A stretch of DNA of 64,000 bases from Nonomuraea sp. NEAU-A123 (GTDB lineage Bacteria > Actinomycetota > Actinomycetes > Streptosporangiales > Streptosporangiaceae), in NCBI RefSeq assembly GCF_018603905.1, contig NZ_JAHFZZ010000005.1:372001-436000 (forward strand), read 5' to 3'. The position numbers and the translations under genes were made by a program. Positions within the stretch are counted from its first letter, which is position 1; each line of letters begins with the position of its first letter. Of this stretch, positions 16,276-25,477 are shown in pieces. Under the pieces are notes generated by a model that saw only the letters and a list, made by a program, of their open reading frames with translations, made no database searches and was not told where the DNA came from.

Positions 16276-16340
16276 CCGGCACTGCCCCTTTCCCCGTCCG
16301 GCGATCGAGCGGCTCTACCGGGTATGAGGGGCGGTGCCGG
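16276..16340. terminator. possible long-loop bidirectional terminator
   Basis: CCGGCACTGCCCC (16276-16288) pairs with GGGGCGGTGCCGG (16328-16340) with one G-U pair and a 39-nt loop, in the gap between two convergent genes. No T-run follows. In DNA this GC-rich such repeats can arise by chance. Confidence 0.3.
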
Positions 16341-16346
16341 GCGGGG

Positions 16347-17090
16347 CTAGTCGGTGGCGGGCAGCGGCGGGAAGTGCTCGTCGGGCAGGGGCCGGCCGGG
16401 GGTGAGGCCGAGGGGGTCGGTCAGCACGTGCGCCGGTTCGGAAGCGAAGACCGCGTCGGCGTCCATGTAGATGACCACGTGCGCGATGCGCGGGTCGTCG
16501 GTGAAGTTGGGCGTGGCGGTGTGGGCCAGGTACGAGTTGTGGAAGGTGCAGTCCCCCGCCTTCAACGGGACGGTCACCCGCTGCCGCCACCGCAGCTCGG
16601 GCGCCACCCGGAAGAGATCCTTCTCGTCCGACAAGTCCTGGGCGCGCAGGTCCTGGAGGTCCTGCGAGCCGGGCAGGAACGTCATGCAGCCCCGCTCGAC
16701 GGGCACGTCGACCAGCGCGATCCAGGCCGACAGGGCGTGTCGCGAGCCGGCGTGCGGCCAGTACGGCTGGTCCTGGTGGAACTCGGTGGCCGCGCCGTTG
16801 TGCGGCTGCTTGATCAGCAACTGGTCGTGCCAGAGCCGCAACGGCACGCCCGCCAGGCGGGTCGCGATCGCGGCGAGCCCCGGATGCAGGGTGAGCTCGC
16901 GGAGCGTCTCGTCCTGCTGCCAGAGCTGGAGCAACTGGACGAAGATGGCGCCCTCGCGGTTGTCCCGCACGGTCTCCTGCGCGGCCAGCGCCGCCTTGGC
17001 GTACCGGTCGGCCTCCGGCCGCGAGATCACCTGGGGCACGTGGATGAAACCGTCACGCCGGTAGGCGGACACCTGAGCGTCGTCAAGCAT
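16347..17090 (-). CDS. phytanoyl-CoA dioxygenase (PhyH) family protein
   Basis: Fe(II)/2-oxoglutarate dioxygenase of 247 residues. The iron ligands are in TEFHQDQPYW (HxD) and the distal AHTATPN, and a 2-oxoglutarate arginine follows (DDPRIAHVV). The family hydroxylates diverse small molecules; the substrate is unknown. It is divergent from an AraC regulator (start 17182), a frequent pairing that suggests direct control. The ATG is preceded by a GGAGA-like site. Confidence 0.85.
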   Translation of the reverse strand: MLDDAQVSAYRRDGFIHVPQVISRPEADRYAKAALAAQETVRDNREGAIFVQLLQLWQQDETLRELTLHPGLAAIATRLAGVPLRLWHDQLLIKQPHNGAATEFHQDQPYWPHAGSRHALSAWIALVDVPVERGCMTFLPGSQDLQDLRAQDLSDEKDLFRVAPELRWRQRVTVPLKAGDCTFHNSYLAHTATPNFTDDPRIAHVVIYMDADAVFASEPAHVLTDPLGLTPGRPLPDEHFPPLPATD

Positions 17091-17181
17091 GTGCTTCTCC
17101 CTTGTCGATGTGCCTCCACTCTCGCCGGGCGGCCAGGGGACGGGCTAGGACGGGGATGCTCGTGCGTAGCACAATCCTGAT

Positions 17182-18009
17182 GTGCACCGAGTACGACGCG
17201 ACGACGTCTTCACCCCCGCCCGGCCCGCCGTGGTGGCGGAGCGGCATGAGCTGGCGGCCGACAACGCCGCGCACAGCCACGACTTCCTGGAGCTGGCCGT
17301 GGTCGTCAGCGGTACGGCTACGCACGTCTCGGTCACCGGCGAACAGGAGCTGAGCCGCGGCTCGGTCGCGCTGCTGCGACCCGGCGACTGGCACGGCTAC
17401 CGCGACTGCCGCGAGCTGGTGGTGCACAACGTGTACGTCGGTCCGGAGATGTTCCAGCGGGAGCTGGCATGGCTGCGGGCCGAACCGCACATCGGCCGGC
17501 TGCTGCACCGCTCGGGACACGTGTCGCGGCTGGACGGCGGGGCGCTCGCGGTGGTGGAGGCCGCGCTTCCCGCGGCGGTGGGCGGGCACATCACGCAGGT
17601 CGGAGCGTTGCTGTGCCTGCTGGGCGGCGCCGCGGCATCGCTCGGCGAACCCGCTGCCCGGAGCGCGGGGACGCACCCCGCCGTGCTGCTGGCCGTACAG
17701 GAGCTGGAGGGCGACCCGCGCCGGGGCTGGTCGGTGGACGACCTGGCGGCGCTCGCGCACGTCTCGTCCGCGCACCTGGCCAGGACGTTCACCGCCCAGC
17801 TCGGGATCTCGCCGATGGCCTACCTGAACCGGCTGCGCGCCGAACGGGCGGCGGCGTTGCTCATCGAGACGGACCTGCCGGTCGCGGCGATCGGCCGGCA
17901 GGTGGGGTGGAGCGACCCCAACTACGCCAGCCGCCGCTTCCGGCAGTTCTTCGCGATGAGCCCGTCTGATTACCGAACCAGGTTCAGCGCACCAGCTCCA
18001 GTTCGATGA
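17182..18009 (+). CDS. AraC-family regulator
   Basis: Regulator of 275 residues with an N-terminal cupin (HSHDFLELAVVVSG, LLRPGDWHGYRDC) and a C-terminal double helix-turn-helix (WSVDDLAALAHVSSAHLARTF...GISPMAYLNRLRAERAAALL...IGRQVGWSDPNYASRRFRQFF). The closest pattern is sugar-responsive AraC proteins of the RhaS type. GTG start at 17182. It probably controls the divergent PhyH gene and possibly the convergent alpha-galactosidase. Its last 26 bases overlap the 3' end of that gene on the other strand. Confidence 0.88.
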   Translation: MHRVRRDDVFTPARPAVVAERHELAADNAAHSHDFLELAVVVSGTATHVSVTGEQELSRGSVALLRPGDWHGYRDCRELVVHNVYVGPEMFQRELAWLRAEPHIGRLLHRSGHVSRLDGGALAVVEAALPAAVGGHITQVGALLCLLGGAAASLGEPAARSAGTHPAVLLAVQELEGDPRRGWSVDDLAALAHVSSAHLARTFTAQLGISPMAYLNRLRAERAAALLIETDLPVAAIGRQVGWSDPNYASRRFRQFFAMSPSDYRTRFSAPAPVR

Positions 18010-20062
18010 CCAGCGCGGTGGCGGGCTTCAGGGCCGGGGACGGCAGCCCGAGCCCGGCCAGGACCGACCCCCGCAGGTGTACCGGGGCGGCCGTCCACTC
18101 CGGCAGCGCGACACCTGTGGGAAGGCGGCCCGCCACCCGTACCTCGTAGACGGCCTCGGGGTCCAGTCCGGGCAGGCGCAGCGGGGCCGGGCCCGTGGCC
18201 ACGCGGGAGGCGAGCTGGACGCAGGCGAACACCGCGTGCCCGTCCCGGACGACGCCGTGCAGCAGCACCGCCGGGTCGGGATGGTCGGCACGGACAACGG
18301 TCCCGCCGTGCAGCGTCGGCCGCAGCCGCTTGTGCAGGGCGATCCACTCCGCCAGCTCCGCGCGTTCGGCGTCGCTCGCCGACGTCAGGTCCCACTCGAC
18401 GCCCATGTGGCCGAACAGCGCGGTGGCGCACCGGAACGACAGCGGCAGCGACCGGCCGGTGACGTGGTCGTGGGGCGCGCCGACGTGGCTGCCCATCAGC
18501 TCCGGCGGCACGAGCAGGCCGGTCCAGCGCTGGATGGCCTGCCGGTCGAGCGCGTCGTTGCTGTCGGAGGTCCAGACCCGGTCGGTGCGGGCCAGGATGC
18601 CGTAGTCGATGCGCGCGCCGCCGGACGAGCACGACTCGATCTCCAGCCCGGGATGGCGGCGGCGCAGCTCGTCGATCAGCCGGTATGCGGCCAGGGTCTG
18701 CGCGTGCACGCCCGCCACGCCGTCGTGGACGGGCTCGGCGATGTCGCGGTTGTGGTCCCACTTGATGTAGTCCAGCGCGTACTCGCCCACCAGCGTGTCG
18801 AGCCGTTCCAGCAGGTAGTCGAAGACCTCCGGCCGGGCCAGGTCGAGCACGTGCTGGTTGCGCTGCGGCGGCGGGAGCCGGTCGGCGCGGCCGAGCACCC
18901 ATTCGGGGTGCTCACGGGCGAGGTCGGAGTCGAGGTTGATCATCTCCGGCTCGAACCAGAGCCCGAACTGCATGCCGTGCTTGCGCACGTGCGCGGCCAG
19001 CGGGTGCAGCCCGTCGGGCCACACCCCCTCGTCCACGTACCAGTCGCCGAGCCCGGCCCGGTCGTCGCGGCGGCCGCGGAACCAGCCGTCGTCGAGGACG
19101 AACCGCTCGATCCCCACCTCCGCCGCCCGGTCGGCCAGCGCCAGCAGCCGGTCGAGGCCGTGGTCGAAGTAGGTGGCCTCCCAGTTGTTCAGGGTGACCG
19201 GGCGGGCCGGGCGCGGGCCCCGCGAGCGCAGGTGGCTGTGCAACCGCCCGCCGGCCTCGTCGAGCCCGGAGTCCGACCAGGTGAAATAGACCAGCGGGGT
19301 CTCGTACGTCTCGCCCTCGCCCAGGGTGATCTCGCCGGGCGCGAGCAGTTCGCCCGCGGCCAGCAGCGTCACGCCCTCCTGCAGCCGTTCGACGTAGTGG
19401 ACGTGGTCGCCGCTCCACCCGGCGTGCGCCGCCCACACCTCGCCATGCCGGAACCCGAACCCGCCGGTCCCCGCCACCAGCAGGCCCGTGCCGTCGTGCC
19501 CCGTGCGCCCGCGCCTGTTCTCCCGCGACCAGACGCCGTAGGCCAGCGGCCTGCGCTGCGGCACCTTCTCCAGCGCCCACCGCCCGGTGAAGTCGAGCAG
19601 CTCATCCGCCCGCGCGGGCAGCGGCAACGCGCAGGTCAACCCGTCCACGCGGTACGGATCGGCGGCGGTGTTGGTCAGCGCGTGCCGCATCGTGACCACG
19701 CCTTGGGCGTCCATGGCCAGCTCGCTCACCAGCCGCAGCCCGGCCCGCTCGTCGGACGCTGTCACGGTCACGCTGCCGCCCGAACCGGGCACGGCCCGCG
19801 CCTCGACCGGGGTCTCAAGGCTCCACCTGACCGGCCAATTCCCGGACGTACGGGCTCCGGCCAGGCCCGGCCTGCCGTACCAGCTGTCGCCCTGGACCGG
19901 CACCAGCGGCGGCGCGGGCGTCAGCGACGCCAGCGCGGGCAGGAGGTGCGGCTCGGCGACCGCGCCGAGGTCGGCACCGAAATGGCGCACGCGCGGCAGG
20001 CCGGAGCCCGCGACGTCAAGGACGAGACAGACGCCTGCGGCGGAGAGAATCACGGGGGACAC
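17984..20062 (-). CDS. alpha-galactosidase, GH36
   Basis: Enzyme of 692 residues. The catalytic nucleophile is in YIKWDHNR and the acid/base in VWTSDSNDA; the CSSGGARID loop and FVLDDGWF motif are typical of bacterial GH36. An N-terminal beta-supersandwich precedes the barrel. No signal peptide, so cytoplasmic hydrolysis of alpha-galactosides is expected. GTG 20062 has a GAGGAG site just upstream; the longer ORF up to 20203 looks non-coding. Tail-to-tail overlap of 26 bp with the AraC gene. Confidence 0.92.
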   Translation of the reverse strand: MSPVILSAAGVCLVLDVAGSGLPRVRHFGADLGAVAEPHLLPALASLTPAPPLVPVQGDSWYGRPGLAGARTSGNWPVRWSLETPVEARAVPGSGGSVTVTASDERAGLRLVSELAMDAQGVVTMRHALTNTAADPYRVDGLTCALPLPARADELLDFTGRWALEKVPQRRPLAYGVWSRENRRGRTGHDGTGLLVAGTGGFGFRHGEVWAAHAGWSGDHVHYVERLQEGVTLLAAGELLAPGEITLGEGETYETPLVYFTWSDSGLDEAGGRLHSHLRSRGPRPARPVTLNNWEATYFDHGLDRLLALADRAAEVGIERFVLDDGWFRGRRDDRAGLGDWYVDEGVWPDGLHPLAAHVRKHGMQFGLWFEPEMINLDSDLAREHPEWVLGRADRLPPPQRNQHVLDLARPEVFDYLLERLDTLVGEYALDYIKWDHNRDIAEPVHDGVAGVHAQTLAAYRLIDELRRRHPGLEIESCSSGGARIDYGILARTDRVWTSDSNDALDRQAIQRWTGLLVPPELMGSHVGAPHDHVTGRSLPLSFRCATALFGHMGVEWDLTSASDAERAELAEWIALHKRLRPTLHGGTVVRADHPDPAVLLHGVVRDGHAVFACVQLASRVATGPAPLRLPGLDPEAVYEVRVAGRLPTGVALPEWTAAPVHLRGSVLAGLGLPSPALKPATALVIELELVR

Positions 20063-20239
20063 GTCGGGGGGCTCCTCACACTCGGACGGGCACCGGGCCC
20101 GCTTTCGTGTAAGAGGTTCGCACGGTGCGCTCGTCGACCGGCGAGCAGGTGCCGCCGTTGGGTGGTGATCCGCGCGAAGCGTGTACGGTGCTCCGGCTAC
20201 CACGCACCCGACGACACCACCACGATCTCATTCGAGGTC

Positions 20240-20494
20240 ATGACGGTGCTGCTCGAGGTCTGCGGCGCGGTATCGGCGGACAAGCCGGCGACCCCATTCG
20301 ACGCCCACCTGGAAACTCACCGTGAGTGGGCCTCCGGCCACCCGGCGGACGCCGCCAGTCTGCATCGCGCCCTGTCCTTCTGGACCCGCTTGCACGGCGT
20401 GCTCTCGCTCGAACTCGCCGGCCACTTCACCGGCATGAAGATCGACCCCAACCTGCTGATCGCCGACGAACTGAACGCCCTGCTCATGCGATGA
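20240..20494 (+). pseudogene. orphan C-terminal domain of a TetR regulator
   Basis: An 84-residue open frame resembles only the ligand-binding C terminus of a TetR/AcrR protein, ending with RALSFWTRLHGVLSLELAGH and a following DPNLL.ADELNALL. No helix-turn-helix is encoded upstream. GAGG precedes ATG 20240, so a peptide could still be made, but it cannot bind DNA by the family mechanism. It is probably a deletion remnant. The following 115 bp contain nothing recognised. Confidence 0.7.
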
Positions 20495-20609
20495 CCACAC
20501 CGTCGTCGGCAGCCGTTCGAGCATGGTCATGACGATGTGCCGGCCGGGTGGCGGTGCCGTCTCAACGCCAGCGCGATCATGGGCGCGAGCCCGTGATCAC
20601 CCATCCGGG

Positions 20610-20906
20610 TCAGGCGGGTTGACCGGCCGCCGCGCGCGCCGCCATCCGCCGTTCGAACCACAGTGAGGTGAACGGCGGCACCGCGCACGCCAGGCCCAGC
20701 ACCACCGCGCCTCGGCTCCAGCCCGCCTCTCGCGCCGAGAGCATCACTCCGACCACGTACAGCACGAACAGCGCCCCGTGGATCGGCCCGAACACCTTGA
20801 CCCCGAGTTCGCCGGTCGCGGCCACGTACTTGAAGAACATCCCGACCAGCAGCCCCGCCCACGAGCAAGCCTCGGCCACCGCCACGACCCGGAACCAGCG
20901 CAGCAT
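20610..20906 (-). CDS. DUF3817 membrane protein
   Basis: A 98-residue protein with three hydrophobic helices and the DUF3817 pattern: LRWFRVVAVAEACSWAGLLVGMFFKY, then GPIHGALFVLYVVGVML and a PPFTSLWFERR end. Function unknown; the family is widespread in actinobacteria. It stands alone, with the LCP gene upstream on the same strand. Confidence 0.88.
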   Translation of the reverse strand: MLRWFRVVAVAEACSWAGLLVGMFFKYVAATGELGVKVFGPIHGALFVLYVVGVMLSAREAGWSRGAVVLGLACAVPPFTSLWFERRMAARAAAGQPA

Positions 20907-20983
20907 GCTTCACCTTTCACCCGAATATCGCGCATACTCTACAGCTTGTAGAGGAAGGGCGGGTCGCCGGCAAATGCGATAGT

Positions 20984-22507
20984 TCATGCGAAGCCGCCTT
21001 GATCAATGCCGTCCGATATTTCGCGGCCGGGGCCGGCTAGGTTCCCTTGTTGGTGGGCGCGCATGACGAGTTCAGCGTGTCCAGTCGACTGGATTGCTTG
21101 ATGCCCTGACGCGGCGAGCGCGTGGCGGTAGCCGTACTGGAAGGAGAAGGGGGTGGCGGCTTCGGCGCGGACAGTCTGGTTCGAGCCGCGGGAGCGCGCG
21201 ATGGCGGCCTTCACCGTCCTGAGGATGAGTGGATAATTCGGGTATGCCGGGTTGTAGGCGGGCGGAACGAAGTTCAGTTTGGACACCCGGGCGGTCTTGA
21301 CCTTCTGGGCGAGTGGGACCAGGTCCTGCAGAAGGCCACGCGGGACGTCGGTGCGGAAGGTCTCCTTGGCCGCCTTGGCCAGGGCGTTGAACTTCAGCAG
21401 CACGTTGCTCGGGTTGAGTTGGCTGAGCATGGCACTCATCACGCACTGTTGGCGGCGCATCCGGGTGCGGTTGTCGCCGCCCGCGCAGGTGCTGCCCGGA
21501 TGGTCGCGGGCCCGGCCGTACCAGAGAGCCTGAGTGCCGTTGAGGGTGCGGTTGCCGGCCTTGACCACGCCGCCGTCGGCGCGGCCCACGCCGTAGCAGA
21601 TGTCCTGCTCGACGTTGATGGTGACGCCGCCGAGAGCGTCGATCAGGCGCGCCACGCCCCACATGTTGACCAGCATGTAGTAGTCGATTTTGATGCCGAG
21701 GATCTGGCTGAGCGCGTTCTTGGTCGCCTCCGGGGCGCGGTCGGGGGAGTGGCCGGCGACCTCGGGGTGCATGTCGGCGTAGGCCCAGATGCCGTTGATC
21801 AGGTCGGCGGAGCCGCGGCCCTGACCCGGTGGCAGCCAGAAGTTCTTCGGCGGCGGGAATCGCTTGGCCAGTGCGGAGCCTGGCGTGAACGGTGCGTTCT
21901 CCATCTCCCGCGGTAGCGCGAAGACCACTGAGTCGCCGGTGTGGACATCGATACTGACCACGTTGATGCTGTCGGTGCGGATGCTCACTCCCTTGCGTGA
22001 GGCCGCGCCGTCGCCGCCCAGCAGCGCGATGTTGAGCCGATCACGTCCTCGCCACGGATCCTTGTGATCGATCGGCTGAGACGGTGAAGCCTTGAAGATG
22101 GAGCCGATCGCGTCGTCGGAGGTGCGGGCAGTGGTGGCGACCAGTCCGAACGGCAGTGCCACGGCTACCGCGAGCACGCCCGCGACCGCGCCCGTACCGA
22201 GTTGACCCCGGCTACCGAGCTTGCTGGGACGCAGCACGACGTAGGAACTGATCACGACTGCGGCCCATGCCAGCCCGCCCACCACGCACAGGCCTATGAT
22301 CACGGTCAGCCAGGTCGGGTCGAGGAGCAGACCGGCCAGCGCCTTGGCGTTGACCAGCGCGATCACGGCACCGATCAGCAGCACACCGAAGATCCCCATC
22401 ATGATCAGACCGGTACGCTTGCGTCCGGCACGCAAATGCGCGGCACCTGGCACAACGATCGACGCGATTGTCCAGCCGATCACGGATGGAGCAGCCCACC
22501 TGCGCAT
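20984..22507 (-). CDS. LytR-CpsA-Psr (LCP) family cell-wall ligase
   Basis: Protein of 507 residues. N-terminal membrane segments (PSVIGWTIASIVVPGAAHL, GLIMMGIFGVLLIGAVIALV, LTVIIGLCVVGGLAWAAVVI) anchor an extracytoplasmic LCP domain with RTDSINVVSID, ADLINGIWAYA, the GVTINVEQDI motif and WYGRARD. LCP proteins transfer polyisoprenoid-linked glycopolymers to peptidoglycan. Several transmembrane helices rather than one before the domain is a less common actinobacterial form. GGGGAGG lies 4 bases before ATG 22507. Divergent from the WD40 gene. Confidence 0.88.
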   Translation of the reverse strand: MRRWAAPSVIGWTIASIVVPGAAHLRAGRKRTGLIMMGIFGVLLIGAVIALVNAKALAGLLLDPTWLTVIIGLCVVGGLAWAAVVISSYVVLRPSKLGSRGQLGTGAVAGVLAVAVALPFGLVATTARTSDDAIGSIFKASPSQPIDHKDPWRGRDRLNIALLGGDGAASRKGVSIRTDSINVVSIDVHTGDSVVFALPREMENAPFTPGSALAKRFPPPKNFWLPPGQGRGSADLINGIWAYADMHPEVAGHSPDRAPEATKNALSQILGIKIDYYMLVNMWGVARLIDALGGVTINVEQDICYGVGRADGGVVKAGNRTLNGTQALWYGRARDHPGSTCAGGDNRTRMRRQQCVMSAMLSQLNPSNVLLKFNALAKAAKETFRTDVPRGLLQDLVPLAQKVKTARVSKLNFVPPAYNPAYPNYPLILRTVKAAIARSRGSNQTVRAEAATPFSFQYGYRHALAASGHQAIQSTGHAELVMRAHQQGNLAGPGREISDGIDQGGFA

Positions 22508-22670
22508 TAAACCTCCCCGTTGGCAATATCTGCCGCATTGCGCAAGCAACCTAGCAAATCTGACCTGCACCCGGCCTGAATCGAAGTGTCATCAGGTCTG
22601 GCGAGGCTGCGGCAGCTCCGCTTTGCCGTATATCTCGCCGGACACACCCGAAATGTGCTACCTCTCGGGG

Positions 22671-24695
22671 ATGCCCGACGAAGGTGATCTTTACATCGGG
22701 GCGTCGGAGGACCACGGCGACGCCGTCACCGCGGTCGCGGTCTCCCCGGACGGACGGATCGGGGCGACCGGCGCGCGCGGCGGCGAGGTCCGGCTGTGGG
22801 ATCTGCGCCATGGCCTGCTGACCGCCTATGTGGGAGGGCTGCAAGGCGGGTCTGTGGAGAGCGCTGTGTTCATCGGCGACGCCAAGCGGCCTACGTTGCT
22901 GACCACAGGCCCGTCGGCCTCGCTATGGACGGTGACCGCCGAGGCCCTGGAGTGGCGGCAGCTCCCCTGGGACGGCGGGCGGTTCCTCACGTCCTCGGAC
23001 CGGGAGGCGGTGCTCAGGCAGTGCGGAGACCTCCGCTGGCTGGGCGTCTTCGGCCCCCTCTACGGCAGCATCAAGTCGGATTCCCCGATGGCATTGGGGC
23101 GCACCGGCTCCGGCCTGATCGTCGTGAGCAGTGACGCGGGCCGGATCGAGGCCTGGCGACGACCTTGCGGGGAGACCTATGGCGACGCCGGGCTCGTGTG
23201 GGCCTTCGGCGGACGCGATGCGGCGGATCAGCGGCTGACGCGCTGTTGCGACCGGTGGCGGCTCGTGGTGTCCCCGCGGCGCGGCCGGGTGGTCGTTCTC
23301 GACGCGGAGACCGGGGCGGTCGTGGCCGCGTTCGCCCCGTCAGCCCGGCCGACGGCGATCGCGGCGCATCCGGACCTGCCGCTGGTGGTGCTCGGCGGGA
23401 GGGACGGTTCGCTGTCGTGGTGGGATGCCCGCTCGGGGCACTGCCTTGGGCGCGTTCAGGCGCATGGCGGCCGCGTCCGGGCGTTGGCGCTCGCCACCCG
23501 CACTGACCTGGTGATGTCGGTTTCCCAGGATGGAACGGCCGCGCTCTGGCGGTTGCACGGCCGTGGGCCCGTCGGCCGCTTCACGCCCCCCACGCCCGCC
23601 GGCCCCAGGGAGCTGACCCAGGTGGCCGGTACGCCGGACGGGCGGTGCTGGCTGATCGGCGGGCGCGGCGGCCAGGTCCACGTTCTCCACTGGTCCGGCC
23701 ATGCCGGGCTCGTGCCGCGACGCGTCGGCCACCCCTCCTGGGTGATGGACGGCGGCGACGTGGAGACCCTGCTCGATGACGTCCGCCACCACTGGGACGA
23801 CGGCCCGGCGAGCGTGACCGCAGTCCGTGAGCTGGCCTCGCGCGACCTCGACGAAGCCTGGCACGGTACGGCGGTGGACGCGCTGGCGGACCTGATCGCG
23901 AACGGTGCGGACCCGGCGGCCCGGGAGGCCGCGGTGATCGCGCTGGCGGAGATCGACGAGGGCAAGGCCACCACCGTCCTTTTCCAGATGTTCGATCGTC
24001 ACGACGGCCACGGTTCCGCCGAGCGGTTACTGGCACACTTCACCGGCGAGGGCGAGTCCTCGACGGAGGAGCTTGTCGCGAGTCTGCCCGAGGCCGGCAG
24101 CTTCCTCGGTGTGCTGACCGCGGCCACCTTGGGCGAACGGGGCGCCGCCGCGGTTCCGGCGGTGCACGCGGCGCTCCGCGCCTTCCCCTTCCCCGCCCGC
24201 GAGGACGCCGACCACTGGTTCGGAGATGAGTCGACCAAGTACTGGCTGATGTACGCCCTCAGGCGGGCCGGTGCGGCCGCGGCGCCCGCGACGCCGACCC
24301 TGCTCGCCGTGCTGGAGGACGACGAGATCTACCGGGACACCCGGCACCAGGCGGAGTCGGCCCTGCGGGCGATCGGCCTCCCGGAGACGGCCGACACGAT
24401 CGCCGCCGAGGTCCGGCGGCGGGCCGACCTTGTCGTCGGCCACGAGGACGGCGAGGACGGCGAGGACGGCGAGACGGAAGGCTTCAGCCTCCTGCTCGAG
24501 GTGCTGTTGGGCATGCCGCCCGCGGCTCTGGCGGCCTCCCGCGAGGTCGCACCGGCGCTGGAGGCGGTGCGGCGCCGCCTCGGCGACGGCATCAGGACGT
24601 ACGAGGAAGACGGCAGGATCCGCCAGTACACCGTCCTTGAGATACGGCTGGCCGACTACATCGACGAGGAGATCGCCGAGCAGACCAAGAGGTGA
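22671..24695 (+). CDS. WD40-repeat / HEAT-like repeat protein
   Basis: Protein of about 674 residues without signal peptide. Residues 1-370 form WD40-like blades (VTAVAVSPDGRIGATGARGGEVRLWDLRHG; LPLVVLGGRDGSLSWWDARSGHCLG; TDLVMSVSQDGTAALWRLHG). Residues about 380-674 are helical repeats of HEAT type (DALADLIANGADPAAREAAVIALAEID; AAPATPTLLAVLEDDEIYRDTRHQAESALRAIG). A GEDGEDGE repeat (24441-24475) sits between helices. It is probably a scaffold or regulatory protein; no catalytic motif is seen. ATG 22671 or 22653 could start it. Divergent from the LCP gene over 163 bp. Confidence 0.75.
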   Translation: MPDEGDLYIGASEDHGDAVTAVAVSPDGRIGATGARGGEVRLWDLRHGLLTAYVGGLQGGSVESAVFIGDAKRPTLLTTGPSASLWTVTAEALEWRQLPWDGGRFLTSSDREAVLRQCGDLRWLGVFGPLYGSIKSDSPMALGRTGSGLIVVSSDAGRIEAWRRPCGETYGDAGLVWAFGGRDAADQRLTRCCDRWRLVVSPRRGRVVVLDAETGAVVAAFAPSARPTAIAAHPDLPLVVLGGRDGSLSWWDARSGHCLGRVQAHGGRVRALALATRTDLVMSVSQDGTAALWRLHGRGPVGRFTPPTPAGPRELTQVAGTPDGRCWLIGGRGGQVHVLHWSGHAGLVPRRVGHPSWVMDGGDVETLLDDVRHHWDDGPASVTAVRELASRDLDEAWHGTAVDALADLIANGADPAAREAAVIALAEIDEGKATTVLFQMFDRHDGHGSAERLLAHFTGEGESSTEELVASLPEAGSFLGVLTAATLGERGAAAVPAVHAALRAFPFPAREDADHWFGDESTKYWLMYALRRAGAAAAPATPTLLAVLEDDEIYRDTRHQAESALRAIGLPETADTIAAEVRRRADLVVGHEDGEDGEDGETEGFSLLLEVLLGMPPAALAASREVAPALEAVRRRLGDGIRTYEEDGRIRQYTVLEIRLADYIDEEIAEQTKR

Positions 24696-24727
24696 GCAGC
24701 CCGCGGACGTGAGAGACGGACGCGTGT

Positions 24728-25369
24728 TCAGGGGCTGGTGAGGGCCAGGTCGAGGACGTGCCGGGCCGTGGCGTCAAGGAGCTCGGGAGCGGCCGGGTCG
24801 CCGTGGACGAGCGCCTGGTAGTAGAGCGGGCCGAGCAGCACGCTCAGCAGGGTGTCCACGGTCGGCTCGGCAACCGGGCGGCCGGTATGGCGTTCGAGTA
24901 CGGCGCGCAGTCCCTGGAGGTCGCGCTCGCGCTGCTCCCGCAGGAACCCCTCGCGCAACGCCTGCGCGGTCGCCTGGTCAGTCTGGGCATGGCCGAGCAG
25001 CGCCCGCAGGACCTGGCCCGCCGGCTCCTGAAAGAACCCCGCGATCCGGCGGAGCTGCGCTTTCAGCTCCTCCTCGGCGTCTTCCCCACCACCTGGCCAG
25101 GCCAGCGCGTCGCGGGCGTCGTCGGCGAGGGTGTCGAGGAGGATGTCGACCTTGGACTTCCACCAGCGGTAGACGGTCTGCTTGGCGACACCGGCCCGGG
25201 CGGCGATGCCCTCGATGGTCACCCCGTTGAACCCCCGCTCGACCAGGAGATCGTCGGCGGCGTTGAGCACCGCGAGCCGGATGCTCTCGCTGCGCTTGGG
25301 GCCCGTCCGGCTCACCACGGCCGTCGGGCCCGCGGCGTTCTCGGCGTTTCGGTCGGCGGGGATGGTCAT
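24728..25369 (-). CDS. TetR-family regulator
   Basis: Regulator of 213 residues. The helix-turn-helix is IRLAVLNAADDLLVERGFNGVTIEGIAARAGVAKQTVYRWWKSKVDIL, followed by the TetR_C_16-like domain LYYQALVHGDP. ATG 25369 follows an AGAGGA site. It is divergent from the RDD-family gene at 25478, with a dyad (25406-25429) in the gap, so autoregulation and control of the RDD gene are likely. Confidence 0.88.
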   Translation of the reverse strand: MTIPADRNAENAAGPTAVVSRTGPKRSESIRLAVLNAADDLLVERGFNGVTIEGIAARAGVAKQTVYRWWKSKVDILLDTLADDARDALAWPGGGEDAEEELKAQLRRIAGFFQEPAGQVLRALLGHAQTDQATAQALREGFLREQRERDLQGLRAVLERHTGRPVAEPTVDTLLSVLLGPLYYQALVHGDPAAPELLDATARHVLDLALTSP

Positions 25370-25405
25370 CGTCCTCTCAGCTACGTTCGGGCAGCACGAT
25401 TCTGG

Positions 25406-25429
25406 CATGCCGGTCTGTGGAACGGCATG
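25406..25429. promoter_or_regulatory. candidate TetR operator
   Basis: CATGCCG (25406-25412) and CGGCATG (25423-25429) form a perfect 7-bp dyad with a 10-bp spacer in the divergent TetR/RDD gap, a typical size and place for a TetR dimer pair. Confidence 0.45.
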
Positions 25430-25477
25430 GAACGCCTCTCGGAGAAAGACCGCTACTCACCTCGGGGGAGTGGATCC

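Noticed and set aside
18077..20494. 805-codon plus-strand open frame over the alpha-galactosidase
   Set aside because: It is the antisense shadow of GH36; composition is that of a reversed GC-rich frame. Only its last 84 codons (20240-20494) resemble a protein.
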